DNA of 64,000 bases from Oceanobacillus iheyensis HTE831 (GTDB taxonomy: Bacteria > Bacillota > Bacilli > Bacillales > Amphibacillaceae). The notes beneath the pieces are model-generated. The model did no database searches and was not told the DNA's origin. It saw nothing but the letters and a program-made list of their open reading frames with translations. Where the stretch lies: NCBI RefSeq assembly GCF_000011245.1, contig NC_004193.1:784501-848500 (forward strand), read 5' to 3'. This document shows positions 1 through 10,730 of this stretch, piece after piece (position 1 is the stretch's first letter; every line of letters begins with the position of its first letter). A program made the translations under genes and the position numbers.

Positions 1-240
1 AAAGATTTGGTACTACAACTAACCGTAAACAGAACGGCTACGGACAACTTCAACTCACCCACATAAACAGACGACTTCACAAAAACGCACATCATTCTTT
101 ATAAAATTGTTCGATCATTCGATGCGCCTTGCCTCTATGTTTGAATGATAATAAGAGGGGAATCAGGTATAGAAGTATTTTATCATTCATACGTTTGAAG
201 AAGATAAGTATTACGTATCTAGGAAGAGGAAGGTGTAGCT

Positions 241-1494
241 ATGGAAGATCCGAATCTAGAAGCAAATAGACAGGATAAGAAGTCGTTTATTCAAAAAGTG
301 AAATCTGTTGGACCAGGTGCAATTATTGCTGCTTCATTTATAGGGCCTGGAACGGTAACTACTTCTACACAGGCTGGAGCAAGTTTCGGTTATGCATTAA
401 TTTGGGCGGTTCTATTCTCCATTTTGGCAACCATTGTTTTACAAGAAATGTCTGCACGTTTAGGTATTATTTCAAAGAAAGGATTAGCTGAAGCTGCTAG
501 AGATCAATTTAACCATCCTGCAATAAAATATCCGATTATTGGATTCATCATTATGGCAATATACGTGGGCTGTACTGCATATATGAGTGGTGATTTAAGA
601 GGAACATCGTTAGGATTAGAGGCCTTAACAGGGGTTTCCATCAATATTATAGGACCAATTGTCGGAATTTTAATACTTTTACTTGGGTTAAGTGGCAGCT
701 ATAAATTGATTGAAAAATTAATGGTGTTCTTTGTTGTTTTAATGAGCATTATTTTTATCACTACCATGTTTATAGCTCAGCCTGATATAGGTGGAGTGTT
801 GTCCGGAATGTTTGTACCATCTATTCCCGTTGGTTCAATTATTACAATTATAGCATTAATAGGAACGACTGTTGTACCATATAACTTATTTATCCACTCT
901 TCATCCGTACAAGAAAGATGGTCGCGACCTGAACAATTGAAGGATTCACGAAGAGACATTTATTTTTCCATTGGTGTTGGTGGTTTGATTACGATTGCAA
1001 TCGTAATTACATCAGGAACACTGATGCGAGGAGTGGAAGTTGGCAGTGTGATAGATTTAGCAATACAATTAGAACCTTTACTTGGTGGATTTGCGGAATC
1101 ATTTTTAGCTATCGGGATTTTTTCTGCCGGATTTTCTTCAGCTACAGCATCTGCATTAGGTGCTGCCATTACGGTAAGTAGTATGTTGAAATGGGAAAAT
1201 GGAATGAAAAATTGGAAATTTAAAGCTGTATTCTCTTCCGTAATTATCATTGGTATCCTGTCCTTTGTATTTCGATTTGAGCCATTAGACGTTTTATTAT
1301 TCGCTCAAGCGTTAAATGGTATATTACTACCTAGTATTGCGATTTTATTAATAGTTATAATGAATAATAAAAAATTACTAGGAAGCTATGCAAACTCCAC
1401 GATCATTAATATAATTGGAATAGTAGTTGTTGTTATTTGTACTGGGCTAGGGATTTACAGTCTAGTTACAGCAATACAGGGATTCATTGGATAA
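241..1494 (+). CDS. Nramp-superfamily transporter with atypical metal-site motifs
   Basis: A 417-residue polytopic inner-membrane protein with about 11 hydrophobic segments and the Nramp fold signature: a TM1 helix break near residues 33-40 and a TM6 break near 207-220. Classical Nramp (MntH) Mn/Fe transporters carry DPGN in TM1 and MPH in TM6. Here the matching positions read GPGT (35-38) and VPYN (212-215), so the usual Asp, Asn and Met ligands are all absent. The family call rests on the surrounding conserved sequence (PGTVTTSTQAG, NLFIHSSSVQERW) and the length. Transport of a metal ion is inferred from the family; the substrate cannot be stated. An AGGAAGG ribosome site lies 8 bases before the ATG. 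It stands alone upstream of yebE, with no metal-regulator box recognised. Confidence 0.8.
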   Translation: MEDPNLEANRQDKKSFIQKVKSVGPGAIIAASFIGPGTVTTSTQAGASFGYALIWAVLFSILATIVLQEMSARLGIISKKGLAEAARDQFNHPAIKYPIIGFIIMAIYVGCTAYMSGDLRGTSLGLEALTGVSINIIGPIVGILILLLGLSGSYKLIEKLMVFFVVLMSIIFITTMFIAQPDIGGVLSGMFVPSIPVGSIITIIALIGTTVVPYNLFIHSSSVQERWSRPEQLKDSRRDIYFSIGVGGLITIAIVITSGTLMRGVEVGSVIDLAIQLEPLLGGFAESFLAIGIFSAGFSSATASALGAAITVSSMLKWENGMKNWKFKAVFSSVIIIGILSFVFRFEPLDVLLFAQALNGILLPSIAILLIVIMNNKKLLGSYANSTIINIIGIVVVVICTGLGIYSLVTAIQGFIG

Positions 1495-1590
1495 AGATTG
1501 ATATGAGCATGTCACCTGGTAGGATGGCATGTTGTCGTCCATGTATGCTAGATTAGAAAGATTACATGAATGAGTAGAGGAGGATTTCCC

Positions 1591-2184
1591 GTGTTAGAGA
1601 ATGCTTTTATTATGCTTGCGATAATTTTCTCGGTTAATGTTATTTATGTATCTCTAATGACAGTGAGAATGATTTTAACATTAAAAGGAAGAACGTATAT
1701 TGCAGCATTTGTGAGTATGTTCGAGATTGTTATATATGTTGTTGGATTAGGACTTGTATTAGATAATCTGGACCAGATTCAAAATCTAGTTGCTTACGCT
1801 ATTGGTTTTGGAACAGGTTTAGTTATTGGTGCAAAAATTGAAGAAAAGCTAGCTTTGGGATATATAACCGTGAACGTTGTGTCTGCAAACCCGGATTTAA
1901 AATTTACACAGCGACTTCGTGAAAAGGGGTATGGTGTAACAAGCTGGTCTTCATATGGAAGAGAAGGCGATCGTTTATCTGTTCAGATTTTAACCCCTCG
2001 TAAGTATGAATTACGTCTATATGAAACGATTCAAGAAATTGATCCGAAAGCGTTTATTATTTCATATGAGCCAAAGCGAATACATGGCGGTTTCTGGGTA
2101 AAACAAGTTCGTAAAGGGAAATTAATGAATCCGAAGAAAAAGAAAAATACGAATACAGTGGAATCAGAAAACGAACAAAAATAG
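1591..2184 (+). CDS. yebE: UPF0316 / DUF2179 membrane protein YebE
   Basis: A 197-residue protein with three N-terminal membrane segments (about residues 5-22, 35-58, 65-84) and a cytoplasmic DUF2179-type domain (about 105-165). The tail is lysine-rich. In B. subtilis yebE lies just upstream of the pur operon, as here. The function is unknown. An in-frame ATG exists at 1570, but the AGAGGAGGA ribosome site (1576-1584) lies after it and 6 bases before the GTG at 1591, so I take the GTG as start. The 3' end runs directly into the PurR-box region of purE. Confidence 0.85.
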
Positions 2185-2185
2185 C

Positions 2186-2200
2186 AAAACCCGAACGTTA
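2186..2200 (+). promoter_or_regulatory. Putative PurR box upstream of purE
   Basis: The stretch AAAACCCGAACGTTA matches the PurBox consensus (A/T-rich flanks around CCGAAC). It lies about 75 bases before the predicted transcription start, where B. subtilis PurR binds. A weaker inverted candidate containing TTCGTATT lies at 2241-2248. PurR repression relieved by PRPP is known for this operon in Bacillus; its application here is inferred. Confidence 0.6.
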
Positions 2201-2233
2201 TAAGAAAACTTTACAAAATCATACGAGTTTATA

Positions 2234-2262
2234 TTGATTTTTCGTATTTGATTTGTTATGCT
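2234..2262 (+). promoter_or_regulatory. Predicted sigma-A promoter of the pur operon
   Basis: TTGATT (2234-2239), a 17-base spacer and TATGCT (2257-2262). The predicted start near 2269 leaves a leader of about 280 bases containing the riboswitch and terminator. Confidence 0.55.
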
Positions 2263-2284
2263 TAAGCCGACAATTGAAAATGAA

Positions 2285-2352
2285 CCTCATATAAATTTGA
2301 GAATATGGCTCAGAAGTTTCTACCCAGCACCGTAAATGGCTGGACTATGAGG
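2285..2352 (+). ncRNA. Purine (guanine/hypoxanthine) riboswitch aptamer
   Basis: P1 is formed by CCTCAT (2285-2290) and ATGAGG (2347-2352). P2 is a TGAG/CTCA stem with the AATATGG loop. P3 is CCAGC/GCTGG around ACCGTAAATG. The core element GTTTCTACC joins P2 and P3. The specificity base just before the P1 3' strand is C (position 2345, in GGACTATG), which in this class pairs with guanine or hypoxanthine; adenine sensors have U. It controls purE onward through the terminator at 2463. Confidence 0.93.
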
Positions 2353-2462
2353 GAAGATGGATCATTTCTATTATAATTTTATGATCTAAGGCTTAGGTTA
2401 AGCGACCTGGTCTATGGAACATGAACGGTAATGGAATGATTAAATGATGTTCGTAAATTACA

Positions 2463-2514
2463 AGTCTATTCATCTTCTCTCTATTCATAATAGATGGAAG
2501 ATAATAGACTTTTT
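2463..2514 (+). terminator. Riboswitch-controlled terminator before purE
   Basis: The left arm AGTCTATTcATCTTC (2463-2477) pairs with GAAGATAATAGACT (2497-2510), with one bulged base, followed by TTTTC. It is placed between the guanine aptamer and purE, as in OFF-type purine riboswitches. The stretch 2185-2546 is therefore wholly regulatory. Confidence 0.8.
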
Positions 2515-2546
2515 CGTTTGTAAAAAGATATAGAAAGAGGGATTGG

Positions 2547-3038
2547 ATGGCTCAAGTAGGGGTTATTATGGGAAGTATTTCCGACTGGGAAACGATGCAG
2601 TATACTTGTAATGTGCTTGATGAATTACAGATCTCTTATGAGAAAGAAGTGATATCCGCACATCGTACTCCGGATGACATGTTTGCTTACTCGAAACAAG
2701 CTCGTAGTAAAGGGCTAAAGGTTATTATTGCTGGGGCAGGGGGAGCAGCACACTTACCAGGAATGGTAGCTTCACAAACAACGTTACCCGTTATAGGTGT
2801 ACCAGTTGAAAGTAAATCATTACAAGGCTTAGATTCCCTGTTATCTATTGTGCAAATGCCTGGTGGAGTACCAACCGCTACAGTTGCAATTGGGAAAGCC
2901 GGAGCCAAAAATGCTGGTATTCTTGCGGCACAGATTATTAGCACTTTTGATGAAGGTGCAGAGAAATCTCTAGAGAAATATCGGGAAGAAATGCGAGAAT
3001 CTGTAAAAGAAATGAGGGAAAATCTTGCAGACTACTAA
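2547..3038 (+). CDS. purE: N5-carboxyaminoimidazole ribonucleotide mutase
   Basis: A 163-residue class I PurE that moves the carboxyl of N5-CAIR to give CAIR in purine synthesis. The start [12 protein letters not shown] holds the GSxSDW substrate-binding loop, followed by SAHRTP and the [12 protein letters not shown] segment, all family hallmarks. It is the first gene of a 12-gene operon. The ATG is preceded by AGAAAGAGGG. It overlaps purK by 14 bases, which suggests coupled translation with its partner enzyme. Confidence 0.97.
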   Translation: MAQVGVIMGSISDWETMQYTCNVLDELQISYEKEVISAHRTPDDMFAYSKQARSKGLKVIIAGAGGAAHLPGMVASQTTLPVIGVPVESKSLQGLDSLLSIVQMPGGVPTATVAIGKAGAKNAGILAAQIISTFDEGAEKSLEKYREEMRESVKEMRENLADY

Positions 3039-4158
3039 TACTATCTTACCTTCACAAACAATTGGAATTATTGGTGGTGGACAATTAGGAAGAATGATGG
3101 CAATCGCTGCACGGTATATGGGATATAAGATTGTTGTTTTAGACCCGACTCCAGATTGCCCTACTGCACATGTGGCAGACCAACAAATTGTTGCTGCTTA
3201 TGATGATTTACATGCAATTGATCAGTTAATAGATGGTTGTGACGTGATTACATATGAATTTGAAAATGTGGATTTACAAGCTGCTGCAATCATTCATCAG
3301 TCTGGTAAGTTACCGCAAGGAACACGTGCTCTAGAAGTAACTCAAAACCGTGAAAAAGAAAAACAAGTCGTATCTGATTTACGATTGCCAGTCCCAGACT
3401 ATTATATTGTTACAAGTACAGAAGAATGTGAACATGCGCTTGATTCCATTGCTTTTCCAGCAGTGATCAAAACGTGTCGTGGTGGTTATGATGGTAAAGG
3501 ACAATTAAAAATTCATAACGAATCTGAAAAAGAACAAGCGATCCAATTTTTTAAGCTACATGGATATTGCATTATTGAGCAATGGATTACATTTGATAAA
3601 GAAGTATCGGTAGTGTTTACAAGGTCTATAAATGGGGATATTGAGTTCTTTCCTTTAGCAGAGAACGAACATCGTGATCACATTCTATACAAAACAACTG
3701 TTCCAGCTAATGTAGACCAATCTATTCATGACTCTGCCTGTCAGATAGCTAAAAAAATTGCGGATTATATGGATATTGTCGGTACTTTTGCTATTGAAAT
3801 GTTTGTAAAAGGAAAAGAAGTCTATGTCAATGAAATGGCTCCTCGTCCTCACAATTCAGGGCATTATACAATCGAAGGCTGCAATATTTCGCAATTCGCC
3901 CAGCATATCCGAGCAATTTGCGGTTTGCCATTAATCGAAGTGGAGTTACATGGTCCAACGGCTATGATTAATGTTTTAGGAAATGATATAAAATATGCAA
4001 AAACGTTTCTTTCCAGATCGAATGTTGGCTTTCTTCATTTGTATGGAAAAGAAGAGCCGAAAGAAAAACGAAAAATGGGACATATTACATTCACTGCGAA
4101 GACAACAGAAGAACTAGAGAAACAAGTGAATTACTTCAAGGAGGAAATACATTCATGA
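3025..4158 (+). CDS. purK: N5-carboxyaminoimidazole ribonucleotide synthase
   Basis: A 377-residue ATP-grasp enzyme that carboxylates AIR with bicarbonate and ATP, feeding PurE. The N-terminal [13 protein letters not shown] nucleotide-binding loop, [17 protein letters not shown] (ATP-grasp lid) and [11 protein letters not shown] (metal and substrate site) are clear. The start is a TTG inside the end of purE with GAGGG six bases upstream; no better start is in frame. The last four bases overlap purB (ATGA). Confidence 0.96.
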   Translation: MQTTNTILPSQTIGIIGGGQLGRMMAIAARYMGYKIVVLDPTPDCPTAHVADQQIVAAYDDLHAIDQLIDGCDVITYEFENVDLQAAAIIHQSGKLPQGTRALEVTQNREKEKQVVSDLRLPVPDYYIVTSTEECEHALDSIAFPAVIKTCRGGYDGKGQLKIHNESEKEQAIQFFKLHGYCIIEQWITFDKEVSVVFTRSINGDIEFFPLAENEHRDHILYKTTVPANVDQSIHDSACQIAKKIADYMDIVGTFAIEMFVKGKEVYVNEMAPRPHNSGHYTIEGCNISQFAQHIRAICGLPLIEVELHGPTAMINVLGNDIKYAKTFLSRSNVGFLHLYGKEEPKEKRKMGHITFTAKTTEELEKQVNYFKEEIHS

Positions 4159-5450
4159 TTGAACGTTATACAAGAGAAGAAATGGGTAGTATTTGGACGG
4201 AAGAGAATAAATTCAAAGCGTGGTTAGAGGTTGAAATACTAGCTTGCGAAGCATGGAGCGAGTTAGGTGTTATCCCGAAAGAAGATGTAAAGAAATTAAG
4301 AGAAAATGCTTCTTTTGATATGAACCGCATTTATGAAATTGAAGAAGAAACACGACATGATGTAGTGGCATTTACACGTGCTGTATCCGAGACATTAGGG
4401 GAAGAGCGTAAATGGGTACATTATGGTTTAACATCGACTGACGTTGTAGATACAGCATTATCTTATATTTTAAAACAAGCAAACGATATTCTACGTAAAG
4501 ACTTAAATCAATTTGTTGAAATTCTGAAAGAAAAAGCAATAGAGCATAAACATACGGTAATGATGGGACGCACACATGGTGTTCATGCAGAACCAACAAC
4601 ATTCGGATTGAAAATGGCATTATGGTATGAAGAAATGAAACGAAATGTAGAGCGTTTTGAACTGGCTGCGAAGAACATCGAATTTGGTAAGATTTCTGGT
4701 GCAGTGGGTACTTATGCAAATATCGATCCATTTGTGGAACAGTATGTGTGTGAAAAATTAGGTACTTCTCCAGCTCCTGTGTCCACACAAACATTACAAC
4801 GTGATCGTCATGCTGCATATTTATCGGCTCTTGCATTAATTGCAACGTCGATCGAAAAGTTCGCAACAGAAATTCGTGGATTGCAGAAAACAGAAACACG
4901 TGAAGTAGAAGAGCGATTTGCGAAAGGTCAGAAAGGCTCGTCTGCAATGCCGCATAAACGTAATCCAATCGGATCAGAAAATATGACTGGTATGGCTCGT
5001 GTGATTCGAGGATATATGGTAACAGCCTATGAAAATGTGGCTTTATGGCATGAACGTGATATTTCTCATTCATCAGCAGAGAGAGTAATCTTACCAGACG
5101 CGACTATTGCTTTAAATTATATGTTAAATCGTTTTGGTAATATCGTAAAAAACTTAACGGTGTTCCCAGAGAATATGAAGCGTAATATTGATCGCACACA
5201 TGGGGTTATTTTCTCCCAAAGAGTGTTGCTTTCATTAATTGATAAAGGCATGGCTCGTGAGGAAGCATATGACATTGTACAACCAAAAGCAATGGATGCT
5301 TGGGAAACAGAGACACATTTCAAACAGTTGGTAGAAAGTGATGACCGAATTACTGGAAAGCTAACGCAAGCAGAGATTGATGATTGTTTTGATTATACGT
5401 ATCACTTGAAGAATGTCGATCAAATCTTTACAAAAATCGGTATTTCCTAG
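4155..5450 (+). CDS. purB: Adenylosuccinate lyase
   Basis: A 431-residue fumarase/aspartase-superfamily enzyme. It acts twice in the pathway, releasing fumarate from SAICAR and from adenylosuccinate. The superfamily signature [11 protein letters not shown] is at residues 261-271 with the mobile-loop serines, and the active-site GRTHG is at 138-142. An AAGGAGG ribosome site inside the end of purK precedes the ATG. The length is normal for Bacillus PurB. Confidence 0.97.
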   Translation: MIERYTREEMGSIWTEENKFKAWLEVEILACEAWSELGVIPKEDVKKLRENASFDMNRIYEIEEETRHDVVAFTRAVSETLGEERKWVHYGLTSTDVVDTALSYILKQANDILRKDLNQFVEILKEKAIEHKHTVMMGRTHGVHAEPTTFGLKMALWYEEMKRNVERFELAAKNIEFGKISGAVGTYANIDPFVEQYVCEKLGTSPAPVSTQTLQRDRHAAYLSALALIATSIEKFATEIRGLQKTETREVEERFAKGQKGSSAMPHKRNPIGSENMTGMARVIRGYMVTAYENVALWHERDISHSSAERVILPDATIALNYMLNRFGNIVKNLTVFPENMKRNIDRTHGVIFSQRVLLSLIDKGMAREEAYDIVQPKAMDAWETETHFKQLVESDDRITGKLTQAEIDDCFDYTYHLKNVDQIFTKIGIS

Positions 5451-5465
5451 GAGGCTCATATAGTT

Positions 5466-6179
5466 ATGAAAGCAGCACTTTTATATGAAGGTAAAGCGAA
5501 GAAAGTATATCAATCTTCTGAAGATGAACATCAATTAGTGCTCTCCTATAAAAATGACGCAACAGCTTTTAATGGCGAGAAGAAAAGTCAATTTGAAGGG
5601 AAAGGGAGACTCAATAATGAGATCTCCTCCCTTATCTTTCAACGTTTACATGAAGCAGGAATTAGCACACATTTTATAAAACGGTTAGATTCGACTCAAC
5701 AAATTGTTCAGAAAACTAGTATTATTCCTTTAGAAGTGGTAATTCGCAATCTTGCGACAGGTAGTATTACCAAGAGGTTAGGAATTAAAGAAAAGGTATC
5801 TTTTACCCCACCATTACTCGAATTGTTTTATAAAGATGATGCTTTAGGTGATCCGTTAATCAATGATGAGCATGCATTGCTATTAACGGATATAACGGAA
5901 ACCGAATTAGCTGAAATAAAAGATAAAGCTAGAGAAGTAAATGCCGCCCTACAAGAAATCTTTCAATCTATTGGAATTAAACTAGTAGATTTCAAACTGG
6001 AATTTGGAAGAAATAAAGATGGAGAAATACTTCTTTCCGATGAAGTTTCTCCGGATACGTGCAGGTTATGGGATATTGAAACGAATGAAAAACTCGATAA
6101 AGATGTATTTCGCCAAGGTACAGGAGACTTAATTACTGTATATCAAGAAATTTTAAATCGGTTGGAGGTTCATGTATGA
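5466..6179 (+). CDS. purC: SAICAR synthetase
   Basis: A 237-residue phosphoribosylaminoimidazole-succinocarboxamide synthase that joins aspartate to CAIR with ATP. It has the N-terminal LYEGKAKKVY, VVIRNLATGSITKR and the C-terminal DFKLEFG / DEVSPDTCRLWD blocks of the family. TAGGAGG lies 11 bases before the ATG. Its end overlaps purS by four bases. Confidence 0.97.
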   Translation: MKAALLYEGKAKKVYQSSEDEHQLVLSYKNDATAFNGEKKSQFEGKGRLNNEISSLIFQRLHEAGISTHFIKRLDSTQQIVQKTSIIPLEVVIRNLATGSITKRLGIKEKVSFTPPLLELFYKDDALGDPLINDEHALLLTDITETELAEIKDKAREVNAALQEIFQSIGIKLVDFKLEFGRNKDGEILLSDEVSPDTCRLWDIETNEKLDKDVFRQGTGDLITVYQEILNRLEVHV

Positions 6180-6421
6180 AAAAAGTAACGGTATATATCA
6201 CATTAAAACCAGGAGTTTTGGATCCACAAGGAAAGGCAATTCAAGAATCACTTCAGTCCTTAGGATATCAAGAGGTTGAAGATGCTCGAGTAGGAAAGTT
6301 TATTGAATTGCAAGTTGAGGAAGGGCCTAACATTGAAGAACGCATCACGGAGATGTGTGACCGTCTTTTAGCGAACCCAGTTATTGAGAATTATCAATTT
6401 GATTTAGAGGGGGTTAAGTAA
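6176..6421 (+). CDS. purS: FGAM synthase subunit PurS
   Basis: An 81-residue small subunit of the three-part FGAM synthase (PurS, PurQ, PurL) found in Bacilli. It bridges glutaminase and synthase and helps ammonia pass between them. It begins KKVTVYITLKPGVLDPQGKAI, typical of PurS, and the order purS-purQ-purL confirms it. Start and stop overlap or nearly touch the neighbours. Confidence 0.96.
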   Translation: MKKVTVYITLKPGVLDPQGKAIQESLQSLGYQEVEDARVGKFIELQVEEGPNIEERITEMCDRLLANPVIENYQFDLEGVK

Positions 6422-6424
6422 ACC

Positions 6425-7111
6425 GTGAAATTTGCTGTCATCGTGTTTCCAGGTTCAAATTGTGATCGAGATATGTACCACGCAGTAAAGGAAGTAGCAG
6501 GTGCTGAAGCAGAACTTGTTTGGTATACAGAAACAGATAAATTAGAAGGTGTAGACGGAATTTTACTCCCAGGTGGCTTTTCCTATGGTGATTACTTACG
6601 TTCAGGATCAATGGCTTCGACTTCAGATGTTATGCATAAAATTCGTGAGCATGCAGCGAAAGGAAAGCCGGTTTTAGGAGTGTGTAATGGATTCCAAATC
6701 TTAACGGAATCTGGACTTCTACCTGGAGCATTGATGAGAAATAAACATCTGTCATTCATGTGTCATCAAGAAGAACTAGTGGTGGAGGATAATCAAACGT
6801 TTTTCACTTCTTTATATGAAAAGAAGGAAGTGGTTCGTTTTCCGATTGCACACGGTGAAGGAAGTTATTTCTGTGATGAGGCAACGTTGAAAGAGTTACA
6901 AGCAAATAATCAAATCGTATTTACATATAAAAACAATCCAAATGGATCGATTGAAAATATCGCAGGCATTCGAAATAAACAAGGAAATGTACTTGGGATG
7001 ATGCCTCACCCAGAACGAGCTGTAGAAGAACTACTTGGCAGTGACGATGGATTGAAACTGTTTAAATCAATGATCGCAAATTGGAGGGACAGCTATGCAA
7101 TTAACGCATGA
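6425..7111 (+). CDS. purQ: FGAM synthase glutaminase subunit PurQ
   Basis: A 228-residue class I glutamine amidotransferase that frees ammonia from glutamine for PurL. The nucleophile is Cys87 in GVCNGFQIL, and the C-terminal [11 protein letters not shown] carries the His/Glu of the triad. It starts with GTG after AGAGGGGG, four bases beyond purS. The last 17 bases overlap purL. Confidence 0.97.
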   Translation: MKFAVIVFPGSNCDRDMYHAVKEVAGAEAELVWYTETDKLEGVDGILLPGGFSYGDYLRSGSMASTSDVMHKIREHAAKGKPVLGVCNGFQILTESGLLPGALMRNKHLSFMCHQEELVVEDNQTFFTSLYEKKEVVRFPIAHGEGSYFCDEATLKELQANNQIVFTYKNNPNGSIENIAGIRNKQGNVLGMMPHPERAVEELLGSDDGLKLFKSMIANWRDSYAINA

Positions 7112-9323
7112 TATACAACCAGAGAAAATTGAGAAGGACCGTCTTTACCTAGATATGGGATTAAGTGATGAAGAGTTTCAACGAATTAAACAAATACTCG
7201 GACGTCATCCGAATTTTACAGAGACAGGTATTTTTTCCGTAATGTGGTCAGAGCATTGTAGCTATAAAACGTCAAAACCACTGTTGAAAAAGTTTCCTAC
7301 AGATGGACCACATGTCTTACAAGGACCTGGTGAAGGTGCTGGCGTAATTGATATTGGTGACGAGCAAGCAGTCGTATTTAAAATCGAAAGTCATAATCAT
7401 CCATCAGCAGTTGAACCCTACCAAGGAGCTGCTACTGGAGTAGGTGGAATCATTCGTGATGTATTTTCAATGGGGGCACGACCAATTGCTTCGCTTAATT
7501 CATTACGATTTGGACCATTAACGAATAATCGTACGAAGTATCTCTTTTCTGAAGTAGTCGCTGGAATAGCTGGATATGGTAACTGTGTCGGTGTTCCGAC
7601 AGTTGGCGGAGAAGTACAATTCGATGAAAGTTATGAAGATAATCCTCTTGTGAATGCGATGTGTGTCGGATTAATTAATCATAAAGATGTGCAAAAAGGG
7701 ATAGCAGCGGGGATTGGAAATACCATTCTTTATGCAGGACCACCAACTGGTCGTGATGGAATCCATGGCGCTACGTTTGCCTCTGATGATCTAGCGGAAG
7801 ATTCGAATAAAGACAGACCTGCTGTCCAGGTCGGAGATCCATTTATGGAAAAATTATTAATCGAAGCTTGTTTAGAGGTAATACAATCGGATGCATTAGT
7901 CGGCATTCAAGATATGGGTGCGGCAGGACTGACATCCTCTGCCAGTGAAATGGCAAGTAAAGCTGGAACTGGTTTAGAGATGAATCTTGATCTTGTTCCC
8001 CAACGTGAACAAGGAATGACAGCATATGAAATGATGCTTTCTGAGTCTCAAGAGCGTATGTTGCTTTGTGTGCAAGCAGGCCGTGAACAAGAAATTATCG
8101 ATATATTCGAAAAATACGGACTTAAATCTGTACCAGTAGGAAAAGTAATTGAAGAAAAAGTATTCCGTATTAAGCACCTTGATGAAGTGGTCGCTGACAT
8201 CCCTGTTGATTCATTAGCAGACGATGCTCCTGTCTATAATATGCCATCCAAGGAGGCGGCTTACTACAGAGCTTTTCAACAAATGGATATAGCAACACCG
8301 GCTATTGAAGATTATGCAAATACGTTAAAACAACTATTACAACAACCGACAATCGCGAACAAAGAGTGGGTTTATGATCAATATGATTCCATGGTGCAAA
8401 CCAATACCGTCGTTACCCCTGGTTCAGATGCTGCAGTTGTTCGGATTAAAGGAACGGAAAAAGCACTTGCAATGACAACAGATTGTAATTCGAGATACAT
8501 CTATCTAGATCCAGAAACAGGTGGAAAAATCGCAGTAGCAGAAGCAGCGAGAAACATCGTGTGCTCAGGAGCAAAACCACTAGGATTAACAGATGGATTA
8601 AACTTTGGTAATCCGACGAATCCAGAGATCTTTTGGCAAATGGAGAAGAGTGTAGAAGGAATGAGTGCTGCATGTGATGCACTGCATACGCCGGTAATTA
8701 GTGGAAATGTTTCTTTATACAATCAATCAAAAGGAAAATCTATTTATCCAACACCAATTGTAGGAATGGTTGGTTTGCATGAATCGACGCAACATATTAC
8801 ACCTAGTTATTTTCAAGAGAAAGAGGATGTAATTTATTGTATTGGTGAAGCAAAAGCAGAATTCGGAGGTTCAGAATTACAACATTTATACTCTGGAAAA
8901 TATGAAGGAAAAGCACCACATATTGATTTAGATGTGGAGGCAGAACGTCAAGAAAAACTACTTTCAGCTATTAAAGAAGGAATTATTTCGTCTGCACATG
9001 ACATATCTGAAGGTGGTCTAGCGATTGCCTTAGCTGAGTCTTTATTCAATGGTCAAGGCCTTGGAGCGGAAATTAATGTAGTAGGAGATGCAACCGTAGA
9101 ACTATTTAGTGAATCTCAATCACGGTTCCTTGTTTCCGTCAACAAGAAACATGCGAATGCATTTGAGTCTCATTTTCCAGAAGCAGCTAAGTTAGGCAAG
9201 GTTACTGATCAAGGGCAACTAACTATTTCTATTAGCGATAAAACAATTATTCACGAACGTGTCGAAGAATTAGAGAATCTTTGGAAGGGAGCTATTCCAT
9301 GCTTGCTGAAATCAAAGGCATAA
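7095..9323 (+). CDS. purL: FGAM synthase large subunit PurL (small-type)
   Basis: A 742-residue small-type PurL that converts FGAR to FGAM with ATP and ammonia from PurQ. The short length fits Gram-positive PurL, which lacks the fused PurS- and PurQ-like parts of the 1300-residue form. Seen: [46 protein letters not shown] and [16 protein letters not shown]. It overlaps both neighbours, so the PurQ, PurL and PurF reading frames are interlocked. Confidence 0.97.
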   Translation: MQLTHDIQPEKIEKDRLYLDMGLSDEEFQRIKQILGRHPNFTETGIFSVMWSEHCSYKTSKPLLKKFPTDGPHVLQGPGEGAGVIDIGDEQAVVFKIESHNHPSAVEPYQGAATGVGGIIRDVFSMGARPIASLNSLRFGPLTNNRTKYLFSEVVAGIAGYGNCVGVPTVGGEVQFDESYEDNPLVNAMCVGLINHKDVQKGIAAGIGNTILYAGPPTGRDGIHGATFASDDLAEDSNKDRPAVQVGDPFMEKLLIEACLEVIQSDALVGIQDMGAAGLTSSASEMASKAGTGLEMNLDLVPQREQGMTAYEMMLSESQERMLLCVQAGREQEIIDIFEKYGLKSVPVGKVIEEKVFRIKHLDEVVADIPVDSLADDAPVYNMPSKEAAYYRAFQQMDIATPAIEDYANTLKQLLQQPTIANKEWVYDQYDSMVQTNTVVTPGSDAAVVRIKGTEKALAMTTDCNSRYIYLDPETGGKIAVAEAARNIVCSGAKPLGLTDGLNFGNPTNPEIFWQMEKSVEGMSAACDALHTPVISGNVSLYNQSKGKSIYPTPIVGMVGLHESTQHITPSYFQEKEDVIYCIGEAKAEFGGSELQHLYSGKYEGKAPHIDLDVEAERQEKLLSAIKEGIISSAHDISEGGLAIALAESLFNGQGLGAEINVVGDATVELFSESQSRFLVSVNKKHANAFESHFPEAAKLGKVTDQGQLTISISDKTIIHERVEELENLWKGAIPCLLKSKA

Positions 9324-10705
9324 ATGAAGAATGTGGTGTTTTTGGCATCTGGGGTCACGAAAAAGCAGCTGAATTAACTTATTATGGCTTACATTCCATG
9401 CAACATCGAGGACAAGAAGGTGCTGGGGTTGTTGTTAATACGGGTAGCGAACTAAAAGGACATAAAGGTTTGGGTCTTGTAAATGATGTGTTCAAACGAG
9501 TTAAATTTGATGACTTGGAAGGAAGTGTAGCAGTAGGGCACGTCCGGTATGCGACACAAGGTGGGAGAGGCATTGAAAATGTCCAACCTTTATTATTTCA
9601 GTCACAAACTGGCGGAATGGCGCTAGCACATAATGGTAATCTGATGAACGCACATGAACTGCGTGGCGAATTAGAAGGAGAAGGAAGCATATTACAAACC
9701 TCTTCGGATACGGAAGTCTTAGCTCATTTAATTAAACGTAGTGGAGAAGTAACAGAGGACTCTATAGCTCGTGCACTGAATCGTGTAGTCGGTGCATACG
9801 CATATATCATACTGCAAGAAGATAAAATGTTTGCAGCACTTGATCCTTCAGGTATTCGTCCACTTTCTATTGGTAGATTGGGAGATGCTTATGTGATAGC
9901 TTCCGAGACGTGTGCTTTTGACCAAATTGGTGCAACATTTGAACGAGAAGTGCTTCCAGGGGAATTGATCACAATTAGTGATGAAGGGATGACCTCTACT
10001 CGATTTGCACCAAGAGACAAGCGACGAATGTGTGCAATGGAATATGTCTACCTTTCTAGACCAGATAGTGATGTGAACTATGTGAATGTCCATGCGTCGA
10101 GAAAACAAATGGGGAAAGAGTTAGCGAAAGAATCATCCGTTGATGCGGATATCGTTGTCGGTGTACCTGATTCTAGTATTTCTGCTGCAATCGGCTATGC
10201 GGAAGAAAGTGGACTCCCTTATGAAATGGGCATCATAAAAAATCGTTATGTCGGACGTACCTTTATCCAACCATCTCAAGAACTCAGAGAATTAGGGGTG
10301 AAGATGAAGCTTTCACCTGTTCGAAGCATTATTGAAGGAAAACGAGTTGTTATGATTGATGATTCAATTGTACGTGGGACAACAAGCCGACGCATTGTTC
10401 AGATGTTACGAGAAGCGGGTGCAAAAGAGATTCATGTTCGGATAGCTTCTCCAGCGATTCAAAATCCATGTTATTACGGAATTGATATGTCTACTAAAAA
10501 AGAATTAATTGGAGCCAATTATTCTGTTGATGAAATCAATGGAATTATAGGCTCAGATACGCTAGCTTATTTATCAGAAAAAGGGTTGGAAAAAGCAATC
10601 GTAAAAGACAAAACGATTAATCAAGGTGTTTGTATGGCTTGTATGACTGGCAAATACCCAGTAAAACAAGACGGTGAATTGGAAATTCATTATACAAGTT
10701 GTTAA
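9299..10705 (+). CDS. purF: Amidophosphoribosyltransferase
   Basis: A 468-residue enzyme of the committed step (PRPP plus glutamine to phosphoribosylamine). The start [16 protein letters not shown] matches Bacillus PurF, where an 11-residue propeptide is removed to expose the catalytic cysteine, here Cys12. The PRPP loop [16 protein letters not shown] is present. The C-terminal cysteines ([12 protein letters not shown] and earlier NPCYYGID) fit the oxygen-sensitive 4Fe-4S form. I start at the ATG 9299 after GAAGGGAG (9284-9291) rather than at an upstream TTG. It overlaps purL by 25 bases. Confidence 0.96.
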   Translation: MLAEIKGINEECGVFGIWGHEKAAELTYYGLHSMQHRGQEGAGVVVNTGSELKGHKGLGLVNDVFKRVKFDDLEGSVAVGHVRYATQGGRGIENVQPLLFQSQTGGMALAHNGNLMNAHELRGELEGEGSILQTSSDTEVLAHLIKRSGEVTEDSIARALNRVVGAYAYIILQEDKMFAALDPSGIRPLSIGRLGDAYVIASETCAFDQIGATFEREVLPGELITISDEGMTSTRFAPRDKRRMCAMEYVYLSRPDSDVNYVNVHASRKQMGKELAKESSVDADIVVGVPDSSISAAIGYAEESGLPYEMGIIKNRYVGRTFIQPSQELRELGVKMKLSPVRSIIEGKRVVMIDDSIVRGTTSRRIVQMLREAGAKEIHVRIASPAIQNPCYYGIDMSTKKELIGANYSVDEINGIIGSDTLAYLSEKGLEKAIVKDKTINQGVCMACMTGKYPVKQDGELEIHYTSC

Positions 10706-10730
10706 AAGAAGTTTACGTGGAGGGATTACC

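Noticed and set aside
3..104. Open frame entering from the left edge (33 codons, ending NAHHSL)
   Set aside because: It could be the tail of an upstream gene, but it is too short to recognise; the rest of 1-240 shows no further gene.
1500..1560. Possible terminator between the Nramp gene and yebE
   Set aside because: Short GCATG repeats are present, but no stable stem followed by a T run could be built.
4372..5073. Minus-strand open frame of 233 codons inside purB
   Set aside because: It lies fully within a well-supported purB; the composition (many His, Leu, Ser) is typical of an antisense shadow.
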